A DNA stretch of 64,000 bases from positions 26,778,503 through 26,842,502 of the forward strand of contig OZ022511.1 in NCBI GenBank assembly GCA_963989385.1, written 5' to 3'. A program made the translations under genes and the position numbers. Positions 9,478 to 21,440 of the stretch are shown here, piece by piece. The DNA comes from Ctena decussata. Its lineage: Eukaryota > Mollusca > Bivalvia > Lucinida > Lucinidae. Position 1 is the first letter of the stretch; each line of letters begins with the position of its first letter. The notes below the pieces were generated by a model. It made no database searches. It was given only the letters and a program-made list of their open reading frames with translations, and was not told the DNA's origin.

Positions 9478-10275
9478 TGTCACAGTGGTCACTGTCGGTG
9501 ATCAAAGCAAGTTGTCTCGGAATAGGGCGAAAACGTTCAGACACGGATTGCGTGCAGATAGTATATGCGTTAACGAGTTTTCTCCCTTGCGGTAATTGCG
9601 CTCTTTTTAAAGTGAGCGTCGAAATAGCGAGATCACCTTGCGAGTCATTGTCTTTTACTCAGTTTCCTTGCGTTTAAAGGCAAAGTGGCCCACAGAGGTA
9701 ATTAAAATAGCATTCATGGCTTTTCCCCAATTATTAGTAGAGTGCATATTGCGTCTTGCGATAGAATTGCATGTGTTTTAACGTAAAACACAATACGCCA
9801 GAAGAGATTTCGGAATGTACTTTATTTCGGACATACCGCGTATATGATATTTTGAGGCAAGGTTTGTCTTGAGTATTTGAAGTTGGCACAATGTAATGCT
9901 GTAGGGCGCTTTATTCTGTGTGTTTTCAATAGCTCACCTGAGCCAAAGGGCTCTAATGGGCTATTAGTATGATTTAGAATGGAAATTCATTTATGCTGTT
10001 TGAATTAGAGTTGCATGGTGTTTCCTATTAGGATGCATGTTTGTCTGCATAGATATATATTGGCCAAAAGATAATCACAAAATAAAGCGATCTAGCAGCA
10101 CTGTTTGGATCAATCACGCATTTATTACGGTCTGTCTTTCTGTATTTTCAGTTTGACGTATTTTTGATGGTGCTTGCGATGCGTTGATTGGTGTCATTTA
10201 AGATATAGTATCACTCTTGCCACTTTATTGTGTTCTTCCGCAAAAACAGCATCATTGCGTTTGGATGTTGTTACA
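9478..10275 (+). repeat. 3' LTR (798 bp)
   Basis: Begins TGTCACAG and ends TGTTGTTACA. It aligns without gaps to the 5' LTR with about 8 differences by eye, and keeps the initiator and the AGTTTGAC word. The second copy of GAGAT follows at 10276-10280. Confidence 0.95.
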
Positions 10276-10802
10276 GAGATGATGACGTTATTTTGTCGGT
10301 TTTGCTGTATAAATTGCATTAAAGACAAATTTTAAATAAAGTCTGCGAATATGTATGGAGATTTGCATAAAATTTGTAGAGAGTTAGTCTGGAAAATAGG
10401 GCCCATTCCACTGGGTGACGCTTTGACTGCACTCATGGCGATCATGGCTCTTCTTCAAAATTTTCGAAATCGCCACAGAAGCGTCGGCATTTGCCCAAGT
10501 TTGGGATTTGTGTGCGCTTCCAGTACGCTGCGAGTGTATTCTAATACGATCTCGCTACGCTGGTTACGCATCTGCGGCGGTGTAGTTACGTTTCCGCCAC
10601 CCTTGAGGCCCGACTCGGCGGACTTCAAATGAGCTTCTACTACGCTGCCACTACGGCAAAGGATTTCAAGCTACGCTTCATCTACGCTTTGACGATGCAT
10701 TTGCGATCAAGCTACTACGACCTAAGTGCCGGAGCTGCGCTCATGCTGCGATTGTGTTGCTCTTTGAAACCGCTTCTATGTAAATCGGCGGGAAATCGGG
10801 GT

Positions 10803-11105
10803 TCACCAGCACCTGACAACCAGAATTCGAACAAGATGGATAATATAATAAGTCCAGTAGCTATGATCAAGCTGGTAGTCATGAACCAGTGACCTCGTAC
10901 ACCACGTCTTGTTCGTCTTGCTTTTCAGACTCAACTGGGGCTTCTGCACAGGGTTCTCGATGGCACGGGTCTTGCTCAGTTTTGAGAGCAGGAGCTTGGG
11001 GAGCAGGACTTTGGATATCTTCTCCTGCGGTCCAGGCTGGACTAAAGTAGTCTCATGACCATGCCTTGGTGTGGATTTCGCCTTCTGCTTTTGATGGGAT
11101 GGCAT
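10803..11105 (-). CDS. Uncharacterised ORF in tandem unit 1
   Basis: ATG at 11105-11103 on the minus strand opens a Lys/Gln-rich start (M-P-S-H-Q-K-Q-K-A-K-S). Unit 2 has the equivalent ATG and a very similar start, and both share an ending with H-S-x-W and L-V-R-I-L-V-V. A frame of the same transcript also reads an acidic tail, so indels may have moved the true frame. Function unknown; it may be decayed coding sequence of an unclassified element. Confidence 0.25.
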   Translation of the reverse strand: MPSHQKQKAKSTPRHGHETTLVQPGPQEKISKVLLPKLLLSKLSKTRAIENPVQKPQLSLKSKTNKTWCTRSLVHDYQLDHSYWTYYIIHLVRILVVRCW

Positions 11106-11831
11106 CTTGAGTGAAATATGAGAATCGAGTTCTAAGATATTTTGAGCACGAGCAAATAATGACAACAGGCGTACGTGTAGAAACGCAGTGTTTTTATTCA
11201 CGGATCGCCATAAGAGCAAAGGAAACGCAGGAAAAGTGCAAAGAGCGTAGCGGATGCGTGGAGGTTGTGCTATTCTTAAATTATAGAGTCGCAACGCAAA
11301 GAGCCTCTCGAGAGCGTATAGAATGCAACTGGTGTACAAAGAGCGTAGCAGAAGCTTATATACCCCATTCCACCGGAAGACGCTGTGACTGTGCTCATAG
11401 CGATCCTTCAAAATATTCGAAATCGCCAAAGAAGCGTCGGCATTTCCCAAAACTTGGGACGTGTGCGCTACCAGTACGCTGCCGGTACACGTTTAATACG
11501 ATATTGCTACGCTAGTCACGATGCTGCCGCGGTGTAGTTGCGCTTCTGCCATGCTTGAGGCCCGCCTCGACGGCCTTCAAGGCGCATCTACAACGCTGCC
11601 AATACGGCAAAAGATTTCAAGCTCCGCTTCATCTACCCTTACGACGATGCATGTGCGATCGTGCTATGACCTAAGTGCATAAGTTGGGCTAATACTTCGC
11701 TAATGTTGCGCTTCGAAACCGCTTCTATGTAAATCGACGGGAAATCGGGGTTGACCACCAGAATTCGAACAAGATAGATAATACAATAGTTCCAGTGGCT
11801 ATGATCCATCGGGCAATTATTAACCAGCGAC

Positions 11832-12014
11832 TTAATACATCTCGTCTTGTTCTTCTTGCTCGGCGTTCGGGAAGGTGCGAGTCTGGCACAGTTTAGAGGG
11901 CAGGAGCCTGGGTGCAGGACTTGGGATAACCTCTCCTGTGGTCCCGGCTGGATGAAAGTAGTTCTTGACCAGGCCTTGGTTGGACTTTGCCTTCTGCTTT
12001 TGACGGAATGGCAT
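11832..12014 (-). CDS. Uncharacterised ORF in tandem unit 2
   Basis: Sixty codons from ATG 12014-12012, beginning M-P-F-R-Q-K-Q-K-A-K-S, matching the unit 1 ORF start, and ending in an acidic E-Q-E-E-Q-D-E tail. Length and downstream frame differ between the units. I cannot name a family. Confidence 0.25.
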   Translation of the reverse strand: MPFRQKQKAKSNQGLVKNYFHPAGTTGEVIPSPAPRLLPSKLCQTRTFPNAEQEEQDEMY

Positions 12015-12238
12015 CTTGAATGAAATCTGAGAATCGAGTTGTCAAACGGGCAAATTATGGCGATAACCATAGAAACGCAGCGTTTTCACAAGAGCAGTAG
12101 AAACGCAGCTAAAGCGTGAAGAGCACAGTGTCGCGGTTGCACATTTTTATAAATTGTATTTTGCGCAGCGGAAGCACAAAAAACGCCACGAGAGCGTATA
12201 AAGCATAATGGGAGCGCAAAGAGCGTAGCAGAAGCCTA

Positions 12239-12860
12239 GATGGGCTGGGGACGAATCTCCAAGGCGCTGTCAGCGAGATTCCACTGCGCTGGTGCTGCTG
12301 CCTCGATGCTGCTGTGTTCATGAATTTCGTGATGCGCAGTTTTTTACTCTTGTTGCGCCTTGTGTCAACGGCGATTACGCTAGGTTAATTTTGAGCGAGG
12401 TCACGTGTCTTGGCGATCATGCCACTTCAGACAAGCTTTTCCTACGGCATAGAAGCCTCTACTGCGTTTCTACAGTTTCTGCTACATTTCATGGCGCATT
12501 GTCAAAACTTTTGACGCTCGGCAGAAGCGCTCTATGGAATAGAGGGTTTTAGCTGGTTCGGGGACGAAGCTCCAAGGCGCTGTCAGCGAGATTCAACTGC
12601 GCAGGTGCTGCGTTGCTCGCGCTGCTGCCTCGATACTGCTGCGTTTATAAATTTTGTGCTGCGCTGTTTCTACTCTTTCGTTGCGCTTTGGTGTCTACGG
12701 CGATTTCGCTACGCAAAGTCAAGACAGCGCCGTGACTTGGCGGTCCTGCAGCTTCAGATACGCTTTCACTGCAATTGAGAAGCTTCTGCTGCGCGGCTGC
12801 AGCTTCTGCTACGATTCATGGCGCTTTACCCAAACTTTTGAAGTTCAGCAGAAGTGTGTC
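12239..12860. repeat. Pair of about 310-bp direct repeats
   Basis: The segment around GGCGCTGTCAGCGAGATTC (near 12269) recurs about 310 bp later (near 12581). Similar sequence continues to the GGCGC...CAAACTTTTGA end of each copy. It lies directly after the larger tandem units and shares their CTTCTGCTACG-type words. Confidence 0.65.
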
Positions 12861-14589
12861 TATTGATTTTTCTTCTTTTTTCTTGCAGATAACACAAATT
12901 AAAAAGTATCAAAGGAATACAGGTGCATGTCCATCTGTCGGAATTTGCTGACCATGTGTGTAATTTAACAGTTGGTGCTTTCGAAGTGTGGGTTGTTTTT
13001 AAACTGCAAATAGCAGTTAATATGTAAACTGTGCAATTACTGTGAAAACCAGAAATGAAATATTTCAAGGACAATTGTCCCTTGCCATTGTTATAGACAG
13101 GTGTGGCCTAGCTGTTGAGGGAAACTGGTCTGTACCATGTTTCTGATAGGAGTAGCGATCAGTTACACCACAGTTAATTAAAAATGTGTGTAGCCAATCT
13201 TAATCTGCTCTTTCAAATTATCAGACGAACAGAACATTCAGTCAAAGTGTCAAAATAAGAACCTTAAATAGAGTAAAGGTTTTCCATAGCCTAATAGCCG
13301 TAGGGGCAGTGGGGGTTAGAGGCCTACTGTATATTGGGCACAGCTGCTGAAAGGCAGGGCCAATCCCTCTCCTTTCGGTGCCTTTTCCTTCCCTGATTCG
13401 AAGCAGGTACCTATTCACCGCTGGGTTGACAGAGAGAGTTTTCCAGTCGTCGCATGGCGAAACCAGGGCGAGATCTCACGACCTTGCGGCGACTTTCTGC
13501 ACCATAACTTCTCTCTTCCATAAATTTGGAGAAGCTTTTGTATCCATAACCATAAAAAATTCGTTACGTCCAAAGTTGTTACGTTATGTCCCTGGTGTCA
13601 GTCAAAATATTGACCGGTCACGTGCGATGAACGCGAAAAACACAGTAGCCAGTCAGAACTTTGCTATTACTCAGTAAGTAGCTCGTTCGGTAAAGAATTT
13701 GACTGTTGCTCACAAAGGCAAAAATAGTTTTTTCACAGATTGCAATGTTTCCGGTGTGTTATAGTCACAAAATATACATTATGAATTCATTTATTCACAC
13801 TTTAATGATAACATACATTTGCAAGTGTAAACATGAGCTAAAAATCTCTTTTGTTTTTATATTGCGTCTCTTCAATAAATGTGGTGAAGCTTTTGTATCC
13901 ACGACAGAACGATCTCATTCAAACATTGATATGTCTTCTTACCAATAATGTCAACGACGTGACGACAACTTACGACAGTCGTTCTTCTCGCGTACTATTT
14001 GCCTGATGAACGGTCTTCCAGCTTCTATGGTCCGCACAGAATACCGTCCGATCAAAAACAATTTCAAGCCACAGATTATAAACATAACTCTTGTTTCGTT
14101 TTTATGGATATGATTTCTTTTATTATTATTATTATATATTCAAATTTAGCACCGCACACACCGACCCTAATTATCAAGTTACTGAATGATAATATAAATT
14201 ATGATGCGATTATCAGACAACGGTGTCTACAACTCGAAGATGGCTTACTTGTTGACAGAAAACGTCTCCCGGATTTATACTGAAGTGGTGTACAGTTGCC
14301 GGAACTGACTAACAGTCGAAAAAATACTATCATAATGGAACTGTTAAGAAACTTCGTGAATGGATAGGCGAAGTACAAACTCCGCCCTGGTTCAGGAGAA
14401 AAGCTAAAAATAATAATAATAGATAAATAAATAAAAGAAATAAATAAATTAAAAAACAACAACAAAAAACAAAAGAAAAAACAGAAACTAGAAACTAGTT
14501 AACTGATAGGGCCCGCCTTTATACGGGACTACTGGTGGCATTTAAGTCATATGTCACCAACTGGAAATAACAATAAAACCTTTCAGTTT
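12861..14589. other. No gene seen; scattered short repeats
   Basis: No convincing coding frame. The segment near 13285-13325 (CATAGCCTAATAGCCGTAGG and following) is repeated inverted at about 18912-18950, which marks two copies of one dispersed repeat. A GAAGCTTTTGTATCCA word occurs at about 13531 and again at about 13886. Confidence 0.5.
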
Positions 14590-15550
14590 TAGAGTTATAG
14601 ACTGACTACATTTTCTATACTAAAAATTACTAAGGGACATAAGTCTGTAAAAAATGTAGATGGAGTTACAAATCTCGTTTTCTGCAGAATGTTTGATATG
14701 CTTTATATTTATAACAACTTCTGTGAAAATATCTTTTGTCGTTTTAAAGCTACACAGTGGACACGATTTTCATACACAAAATTACAAAGGGGCAAGTTCT
14801 GTAAAAATATAGGCTGAGTTATGGTTCCTGTTCTCTGCATATTGTCTGGTGATGTTTCATATTTGAACAAAGTTCTGTGAAAGTATCTTCAACAGTTTTA
14901 AGGTTAAAAAGCAGACATGATAATTGTAAAGAAAATTACAAAGGGGCATAACTCTGTAAAAATGTAGATGGAGTTATGATTCTAGTCTATGCTCTTCATC
15001 TGATGGTGCTTTATATTTGCACAAAGTATTCATTGACTGATTGATTTGATGCTTAACGTCCACGGTAACAGCTATGATCATGTCGGGACGGTCAGTTAAC
15101 CTAGCAACACTAGATCTCCTAAGCGGTTAACCAGTACTAAGTGCACATACTTTCGCCAGTAACTGACAACTGGACTTCTTGAATCAGCGGAAGAAGAAAC
15201 GAAAGTATGTGGCTAGACCGGGTTTCGACTTATGAGTCAGGTGCCCTACCGATTGCGCTACGCGGCCCGGCACAAAGTATTCATGAAAATATTTTTGACG
15301 AGTTTAACGTTATAGAGCAGACACGATTTCCACTCTAAAAAGGACAGGGCATAATGCTATAAAAATGGAGGTGGAGTTACGCTTCTTGTTCTCTGCACAT
15401 CATCTGATGATGCTACATAATTGTATTAATTTACCTGAAAATATCTTGAACAGTGTCAGAGTTATAGAGAGGACATGATTTCCAAACTTAAAATTGAAAA
15501 GGGCGTAATTCCGTGAAAAATGTAGATGGAGTTATGGTTATTGTTCTCGG
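14590..15550. repeat. Diverged tandem array, about 155-bp period, five units
   Basis: The word around GTAAAAATGTAGATGGAGTTA recurs near 14650, 14800, 14956, 15355 and 15515. Once the SINE inserted at 15034-15269 and its duplicated target are subtracted, the spacing is about 150-160 bp. Similar low-identity arrays are common in molluscan genomes. Confidence 0.7.
15034..15269 (-). mobile_element. tRNA-derived SINE with 15-bp target duplication
   Basis: Read on the minus strand it starts with a tRNA-like head: A-box GTAGCGCAATCGGTAGGGC, and a B-box region with one base lost. A body follows with CGAAAGTATGTG direct repeats, and the tail is GACGTTAAGCATCAAATCAA. The flanks carry a perfect duplication, GCACAAAGTATTCAT, at 15019-15033 and 15270-15284, as expected for target-primed reverse transcription. 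The same family recurs at 26228 and 52987. Confidence 0.9.
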
Positions 15551-16389
15551 CACATCATCTAGTATGTCCCCTCCACCATAGGGATAGGTTTGGAGAAGGA
15601 GGAAAGAGGAGGCGGGCATGTTATTTTGGTGCAGATCCCGCCTGCATTGGCGCATTGGCGTCGGCGGCTGTGTGCCAGCATAACTTCATGTCTGCACTCT
15701 ATCTCCTGAAGGGACAAGTGTATTTTCACCAAACTTGCAAAGATACATCTTTGTGTGGGGAAAAGGAGCTGATTAGATTTTAGTGTATGACCCCATTTCA
15801 AGGTCATAGGAGGTATCTGAATGGCTTGTCGGCGCTACATGTCCTGAAGGAGTGGATAGATTGATGCATCCTAGTATGCATCATTGTATTCAGTTGATCT
15901 TCCCCAGATGTTATTGTGTAGCAAGTTTAAATCCTTTTGATTACTTAGACGTGACCTAAACCCAACTGGTACCCCTAACTATTCTGTGTTCAATGATCCT
16001 TGAAATATAGGTCATAGTCCAAATTACATCACAGCAATCAGTTTATCTTTCCCAGATGTATCTGTGTAGCAAGTTTGGAGACTGAATCTCGTTTTGTTAC
16101 CTGTATACTGAGTTAAACGCAAAAGGTGAACAAAAGTTTCTATGCTCAATGATCCTTATGGTTCAATGGTTCAGTGATGCATCACTGCATTCAGTTGATC
16201 TACCCAAGGTGTCTTGTATGTTTGAAGATTCTATCATTTTTTAGTTACTTAGATACCGAGCAACATGCTACCGGTGAAGTTTTGCTATTACGCTCAAATG
16301 TTTACACGTACTCGCGGATGCATACCAAGCGTATCACATGAGCACCTCCTTTGCATCGCAAAGCATGTTAGAGTAGAAAGAAAAATCAG
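15551..16389. other. No gene; repeat-like spacer
   Basis: Short recurring phrases (CAGTTGATCT..CCCAGATGT, TGTGTAGCAAGTTT) near 15893, 16038 and 16193 suggest an old tandem array of about 150 bp. There is no convincing open frame. Confidence 0.45.
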
Positions 16390-17340
16390 CATCAACAATT
16401 TTCATCTGACTTTAAACAATAGTGTGCGTATGCTAATTCAAATGTCAATGAGCACAAATCCAGAACAGAATACAGTTGCCATGGAAAATTGGAAATTACA
16501 ATATTGAAATAAGAAAAAAAACGAATGACAGTGGACAAGAAACATTATGCGGACCAGACATGTGATGAGCAACTTTAAAACAAGCATACCAGGTGATATA
16601 TAATCAACAAAACTCATAGTATGTAACTTATAAATTGGTTGTATAACTAAATGAGGAGGGTGGGGTAACTCACCCCCTAGATATAAAGATTTTACATATT
16701 AATGAATGCAAAAATATAAACATTGAATGTTGTTTATTTCTACTCCAATGCATGTATCTATCTCTATTTATGCTCAGTTGCTGTTCTTTCTCTACATTGT
16801 ACTACATACTCTCAGATTTCCTATTTCTTTGTGGAAGGAATGAGGGGCTGTTTTTATAGCAGCTATAAAAATATACTGATTTTTTTTCGTATATTATTTA
16901 ACTAATTCAACACTTAGAACGCGTATGCATATGTATAAAATAAATAACAAGGATTATGTTTCATCAATATTGAAACGATTTTCTGTAAATATCCGTGTAA
17001 ACGAACACTGACCCATAATAGAATAGCAGTTACCATGGTGACCATATGATAAACAATGTAAAAATGACAGCAAACATGTGGTGATCTTTTAAAAATGTTT
17101 CAGTTTACTCACAATTATGAAAGCTTGAGATTTATTATCCATGGCATGTAACTTTTGCATTTATTTCATATTCATTGGAAGTGGGTGGGGTAATTGCACC
17201 CCAAACTGTAACGTTTAAACATACTTCTGAATGAAAAAAGTATTTATATGACTTCCTTCTGCTGTATGTAATGTATTTATTTTTATTTCTGCTTATATTT
17301 GCTTAACATTCTCCAGATACTATCTCTGATAACAGATTTT
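16390..17340. repeat. Direct duplication of about 525 bp
   Basis: GGTGGGGTAA with its flanks at about 16660 recurs at about 17187, and both are followed by collinear similar AT-rich sequence (TGAATG..AAAATA..TTTATTTCT..). A related GGGTGGGGTAATT word also appears near 59150 and near 61190. Confidence 0.5.
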
Positions 17341-18024
17341 CTGCTATGACAGATTCTTCTGATTTCCCTGATGGTGACTAAATTCAAAGAAGATTATTTT
17401 CAATTTAATAAGTATACCATCTCCAATTTTTGACCTATTACCAGCTAGGTGTTGTACTCTCTGTACCACAAGAATGAAAAAATCTATAGGCGCATTTTTT
17501 AACAAAATGGTTTCAAAGTTGGCCAATTTCTTGTTGTTTTAAAGAGACACTTTACTATATAGTAGTCAAGGTCACTACCTCCTTGACCATAGCAATATTA
17601 AGAAAATTTTCTCTATCCGTACACAGCACTAGCATGGTTCTCTTAAAATATATTAGAGCCAATAACTTTTGTTGAGAAATACTGTCAATAAAACTGATGT
17701 CAAATCTGGCATTTTTTATATGAAAAATCACCAAATTAGGCAAAAAAAAAACAGAAATTCCTTGTTGCCATGGAAACGGACAATTTGATTGGAGAAACAA
17801 TTGCATTTTTTTCATCCTTTGACATAAGCTTAAAAGACACTAAGTTTCATGAAAATCTGAGATATGTCATTTTCATCCCCTTTTGCAATATATTGGTGCT
17901 TACAGAGAATTACTCTTCTGAACTGTATTTTGCATGGCTTTTTATATTTGATGTCTCTTAGCGTAGATTATGTTTGATGGGTACTCCCCTTTTCTTCTTC
18001 TTTCGGTATCTTGGGTAGATGTAA

Positions 18025-18027
<3 letters not shown>

Positions 18028-18069
<42 letters not shown>

Positions 18070-18081
18070 GAGAGAGAGAGA
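18028..18081. repeat. (GA)n microsatellite
   Basis: An almost perfect dinucleotide run of about 54 bases, interrupted once by GGG. Confidence 0.95.
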
Positions 18082-18604
18082 TATTTTTCAGTTCTTTACC
18101 AAACGAAGCAAGTACTTACCATTATCATCTCGAAAACTCCACGCTGACAAAGAATCTGAAAAAAAAAGAAATACATGTATGCTTAAAGTTTACAGGGTTC
18201 GTACTGAAATGATACCGACTGATTTTTTACAAATAAGACCCTATGACAACAAGGAATACACCATAGAAGCGAAAGTAGCAGAGTAGCAGAAACTTTGATT
18301 GAGTCCACTTATGACCGCTAATGACATGACTTTGGCCAGCGGCTTACACGTAAGTAGGATCCTATTTTCAACTGGGAATTCTTTTCATTTTAAGTAAAAA
18401 CATGGCACTATTCGTTAAAAAATCTAGTTTGGGAACATTTTATTTCACATATTTCTCTCTTTTAAAGTGACTTTATTAACAAAAATAATGTCGAAGACGT
18501 GCACTTCTTTGAAACTGCTGGTTTTGTGAACTTTATACGTGTGTGGTCGCTGTCTTCAGAGCCAAGGAAATTATCGCTCTTCTGTTTAAGGAATGGGGAT
18601 TGTC

Positions 18605-18735
18605 TGAGTATGATAATAATAAGAATAATATTTATTTATAAATATAATAATGATACTAATAATAATCATAATTATAGTATTTATCATCATTATCATGATT
18701 ATTATTTTTATTATCATTATCAATAAATTACCTAG
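18605..18735. repeat. AT-rich (ATT/ATAAT)-type low-complexity block
   Basis: Imperfect runs of ATAAT and ATCATT words with no coding signal. Confidence 0.7.
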
Positions 18736-18779
18736 TCACTCAATTAATCAATAAAATATATACTGAACGCCAAATAAAC

Positions 18780-19632
18780 TTCCACAACGTTGTGTTCTCT
18801 TTTCGTGGCTCTCTTAGTAGGCAAATTCAAGTTGATCACCGCATAAACTATAATCCTCATCCGACCACAGTACACGCCACCTTTCATCAGCTGTGTCCAA
18901 GATACAGCGGGCCTCTAATCCTCACTGCCCCTACGGCTATTAGGCTATGGGAAACCTTAACCCTTTACCTAACAGTACACGATGAGGATACATTAGTTAA
19001 AACTTTAATAGGAGATAAAAGCGTGACATCACTGATAAGACACCTGGGGGATTTCCCTAGTGTGGTTGGGAGAACGATCGCAGTACTATAGTATACACCT
19101 AATGCGCTTGATTGTTTAAGTAAAATACGAATTTAAAACAGCAAAATTTTAATGTTTTAGACAGATTAGGCGAAAGACTTATATTTAATAAAATTAATTT
19201 TCCTGATTTATTTGCTTGTTGAAATGCTTCAAAATATATGTTTTTCCTTTCTTTCACAAATTTTCATAGCGCAAATTTGTAAAAGACTAGACGATGTAGC
19301 ATGTAAAATGATGAAATGGAAAATAAAATCAATGAACGCACGACTAAAATGAGTGAATGACTAAATGAATGAATGGCAGTGCATCGTTGACGAATGTATT
19401 GGATATAAGTTTTTTTTCCTCTCTTTTTTTAAGTTCAAGCTTTCAAACGACGTATTGTTGGCTTATCAATAATATAGAATTTCATAAACTTTTAAACAAC
19501 ATTTTAGGTGACAGTCATTTGTTCTACACTACACCTAAACAAGATGAATTGCGAAATTCAATTTTATCACTGAATTATTTTTAGCATTATGCTGTTTCTA
19601 TTTGGTCTGGTCTTAACGAAATACAAAATAAA

Positions 19633-19682
<50 letters not shown>

Positions 19683-21440
19683 CATTCAACACTTCTGATA
19701 CATAGGTACATAATTCAACTCTTCTACATATCATTTCAAACAATCTATGGGACAAAAATCCAGAAAACGCCGTCATTTTAATTGTTTAATTATGGAACTG
19801 TTTTTCCCTTTTCTATAAGCCAGAGAAAACCATTGACAAAATCAGACTAAATTCAGAAATGATAAAAGTTATAGAGAGAGCATACAGACAAAAATAAGAA
19901 TTCTGAAATATCGGAACTGGAATATTTCAAGGAACCATCTAATTTTGATTTGTTTTCCTCAAAACATATGGTCTGATCCTGCTGATACTGAAGAATGAAT
20001 GCGAGTTCGATTATCTAATATGCTAATACATGTAACTTAATTGATAATTATCAGTAATTTAATTAATATAACTCAAATCAGTAATTTATTAACATCAAAT
20101 GTGTTAGTCGCAAACTATGTAATAGAACAATCATGTAAATAATTGTTTGAAAGTAATACAAAAATGCACATTTAGGCACAGTCATCATATGCTGTTTACA
20201 TGGCGCTGGACATTGTTTTGCTAACCTAGGCAAACACGTGGTCGATCGATGATGTCATTCATGGGATTCCAGGTATCTCCTCTAGAAGAGTTATCTCGCA
20301 TTCTCGAAAAACATTAACTTCCACTGCAACTGTCAATTTCCCTTTTCTAACAAAGCACATAGTTGTCGGAAACACCTCTGATATGCAAACGTCAGAAAAC
20401 ACGTTTTATTCGTGTGCATGATTCGGTTATTTCCGAAACAGCAGCGTTATGAAATTATTCAGTTTCAAATTGCTTTCCTTTGTGTTAAGAGTATTTTAAT
20501 CGACAACGCCACCGCTTATGGCTTTACCCTGCAGTTGTTTTTAAGAATGATTTGAGCCGTTGCATTTCCTTACAGTATCAACACTGATACAACGATCTCT
20601 CTTTTCTGCTTTATCAAGATGAGAGTTAAAAATTCAGTAGAAAACCCAATGTTAAAGTGAACTGCCTGATGTTGCTTCTTTTATCACTTAACACAAGCGT
20701 CGTGTTTTCAAGAACTAAAGAGAGCCAAACTCAATCGCAGGTATAGCGGGATTTACAAAAAAACTGCATTTGAAACTTTGACCGCCTAAACATCGATAGC
20801 ATTTTGTAACTTTTAATTTTAACCCATACTGCAAGTGTTGGTTCTCACGGATACAGTTTAAGACATATGGAGTGTTTAAGACGTTTTTTCTCCAAAATCT
20901 CATGGACACGACAAATAAACAGGACAAAAACGAAAACAGTAGCAGTTGTCTAATTTTGCAAATTTATTATGCATACTTTGTGGACGTTTCTGTTTGCGGT
21001 TGGTTTAAACATATTTATTTCAAACTTTTTACAGTTCATATAATCATTGATACATTACAAATAATGGGATTGGAACGAAAGCACATGTACTTATAAAGTT
21101 CCTCTCCCTACATATTTCTAACATGTATACATCATGGCGACAGTTTGTCAAAATAGTTGAACCAAATTATCAGGTTAATATATAAATGACATCATTTTTT
21201 TCAAAAGACAGATACAATTAGTGAGAAAAAAAAAATAACACAGAAAAGTTTCCGAACATAAAACAAAAAGGGAAAAAAAGAACTGGAGATTGATCAGCGA
21301 AAAAAACAACAACAACAAAACAAAAAGAAACAACTTCAATATAAATATGCAATTTATGTAGTTGAGGATGAGGGAGAGGGCGCGGATCTGCAGTGACAGT
21401 CGCATCAAACACAGCGATTTTCATTACTGACAAGAAAAGA
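18780..21440. other. No supported gene
   Basis: A 99-codon open stretch at 18792-19091 begins inside the dispersed repeat shared inverted with 13285-13325. I see no recognisable domain in it. The rest is AT-rich with a GATA microsatellite and no convincing frame. Confidence 0.4.
19636..19682. repeat. (GATA)n microsatellite
   Basis: About twelve perfect GATA units. Confidence 0.95.

Larger units (their letters stand above)
803..10275 (+). mobile_element. Complete BEL/Pao LTR retrotransposon with an extra 5' ORF
   Basis: The element is 9473 bp: 5' LTR, SGNH-like ORF, three RNA hairpins, gag, protease, RT, RNase H, integrase, DUF5641-like tail, 3' LTR. BEL/Pao assignment rests on three points: domain order with integrase last, an A17/DUF1758-type protease followed by a YVDD reverse transcriptase, and the C-terminal DUF5641-like domain. 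LTR divergence of about 1% suggests a recent insertion. Gag-pol is broken in seven places, so this copy cannot make its own polyprotein. The frame upstream of gag and the missing tRNA primer site after the 5' LTR are unusual for the superfamily. Confidence 0.95.
10402..12238. repeat. Two diverged tandem units (about 960 and 880 bp)
   Basis: The block starting CCCATTCCA at 10402 recurs at 11364. The two copies stay collinear through many shared words up to GAGCGTAGCAGAAGC (11341 and 12221). The sequence is GC-richer than its surroundings and dense in short repeated words such as TACGCTGC and CTTCTGC. I do not recognise the family. Each unit carries one minus-strand ATG frame. Confidence 0.7.

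Noticed and set aside
18011..18286. Open frame across the GA microsatellite
   Set aside because: The R-E repeat is only the dinucleotide run.
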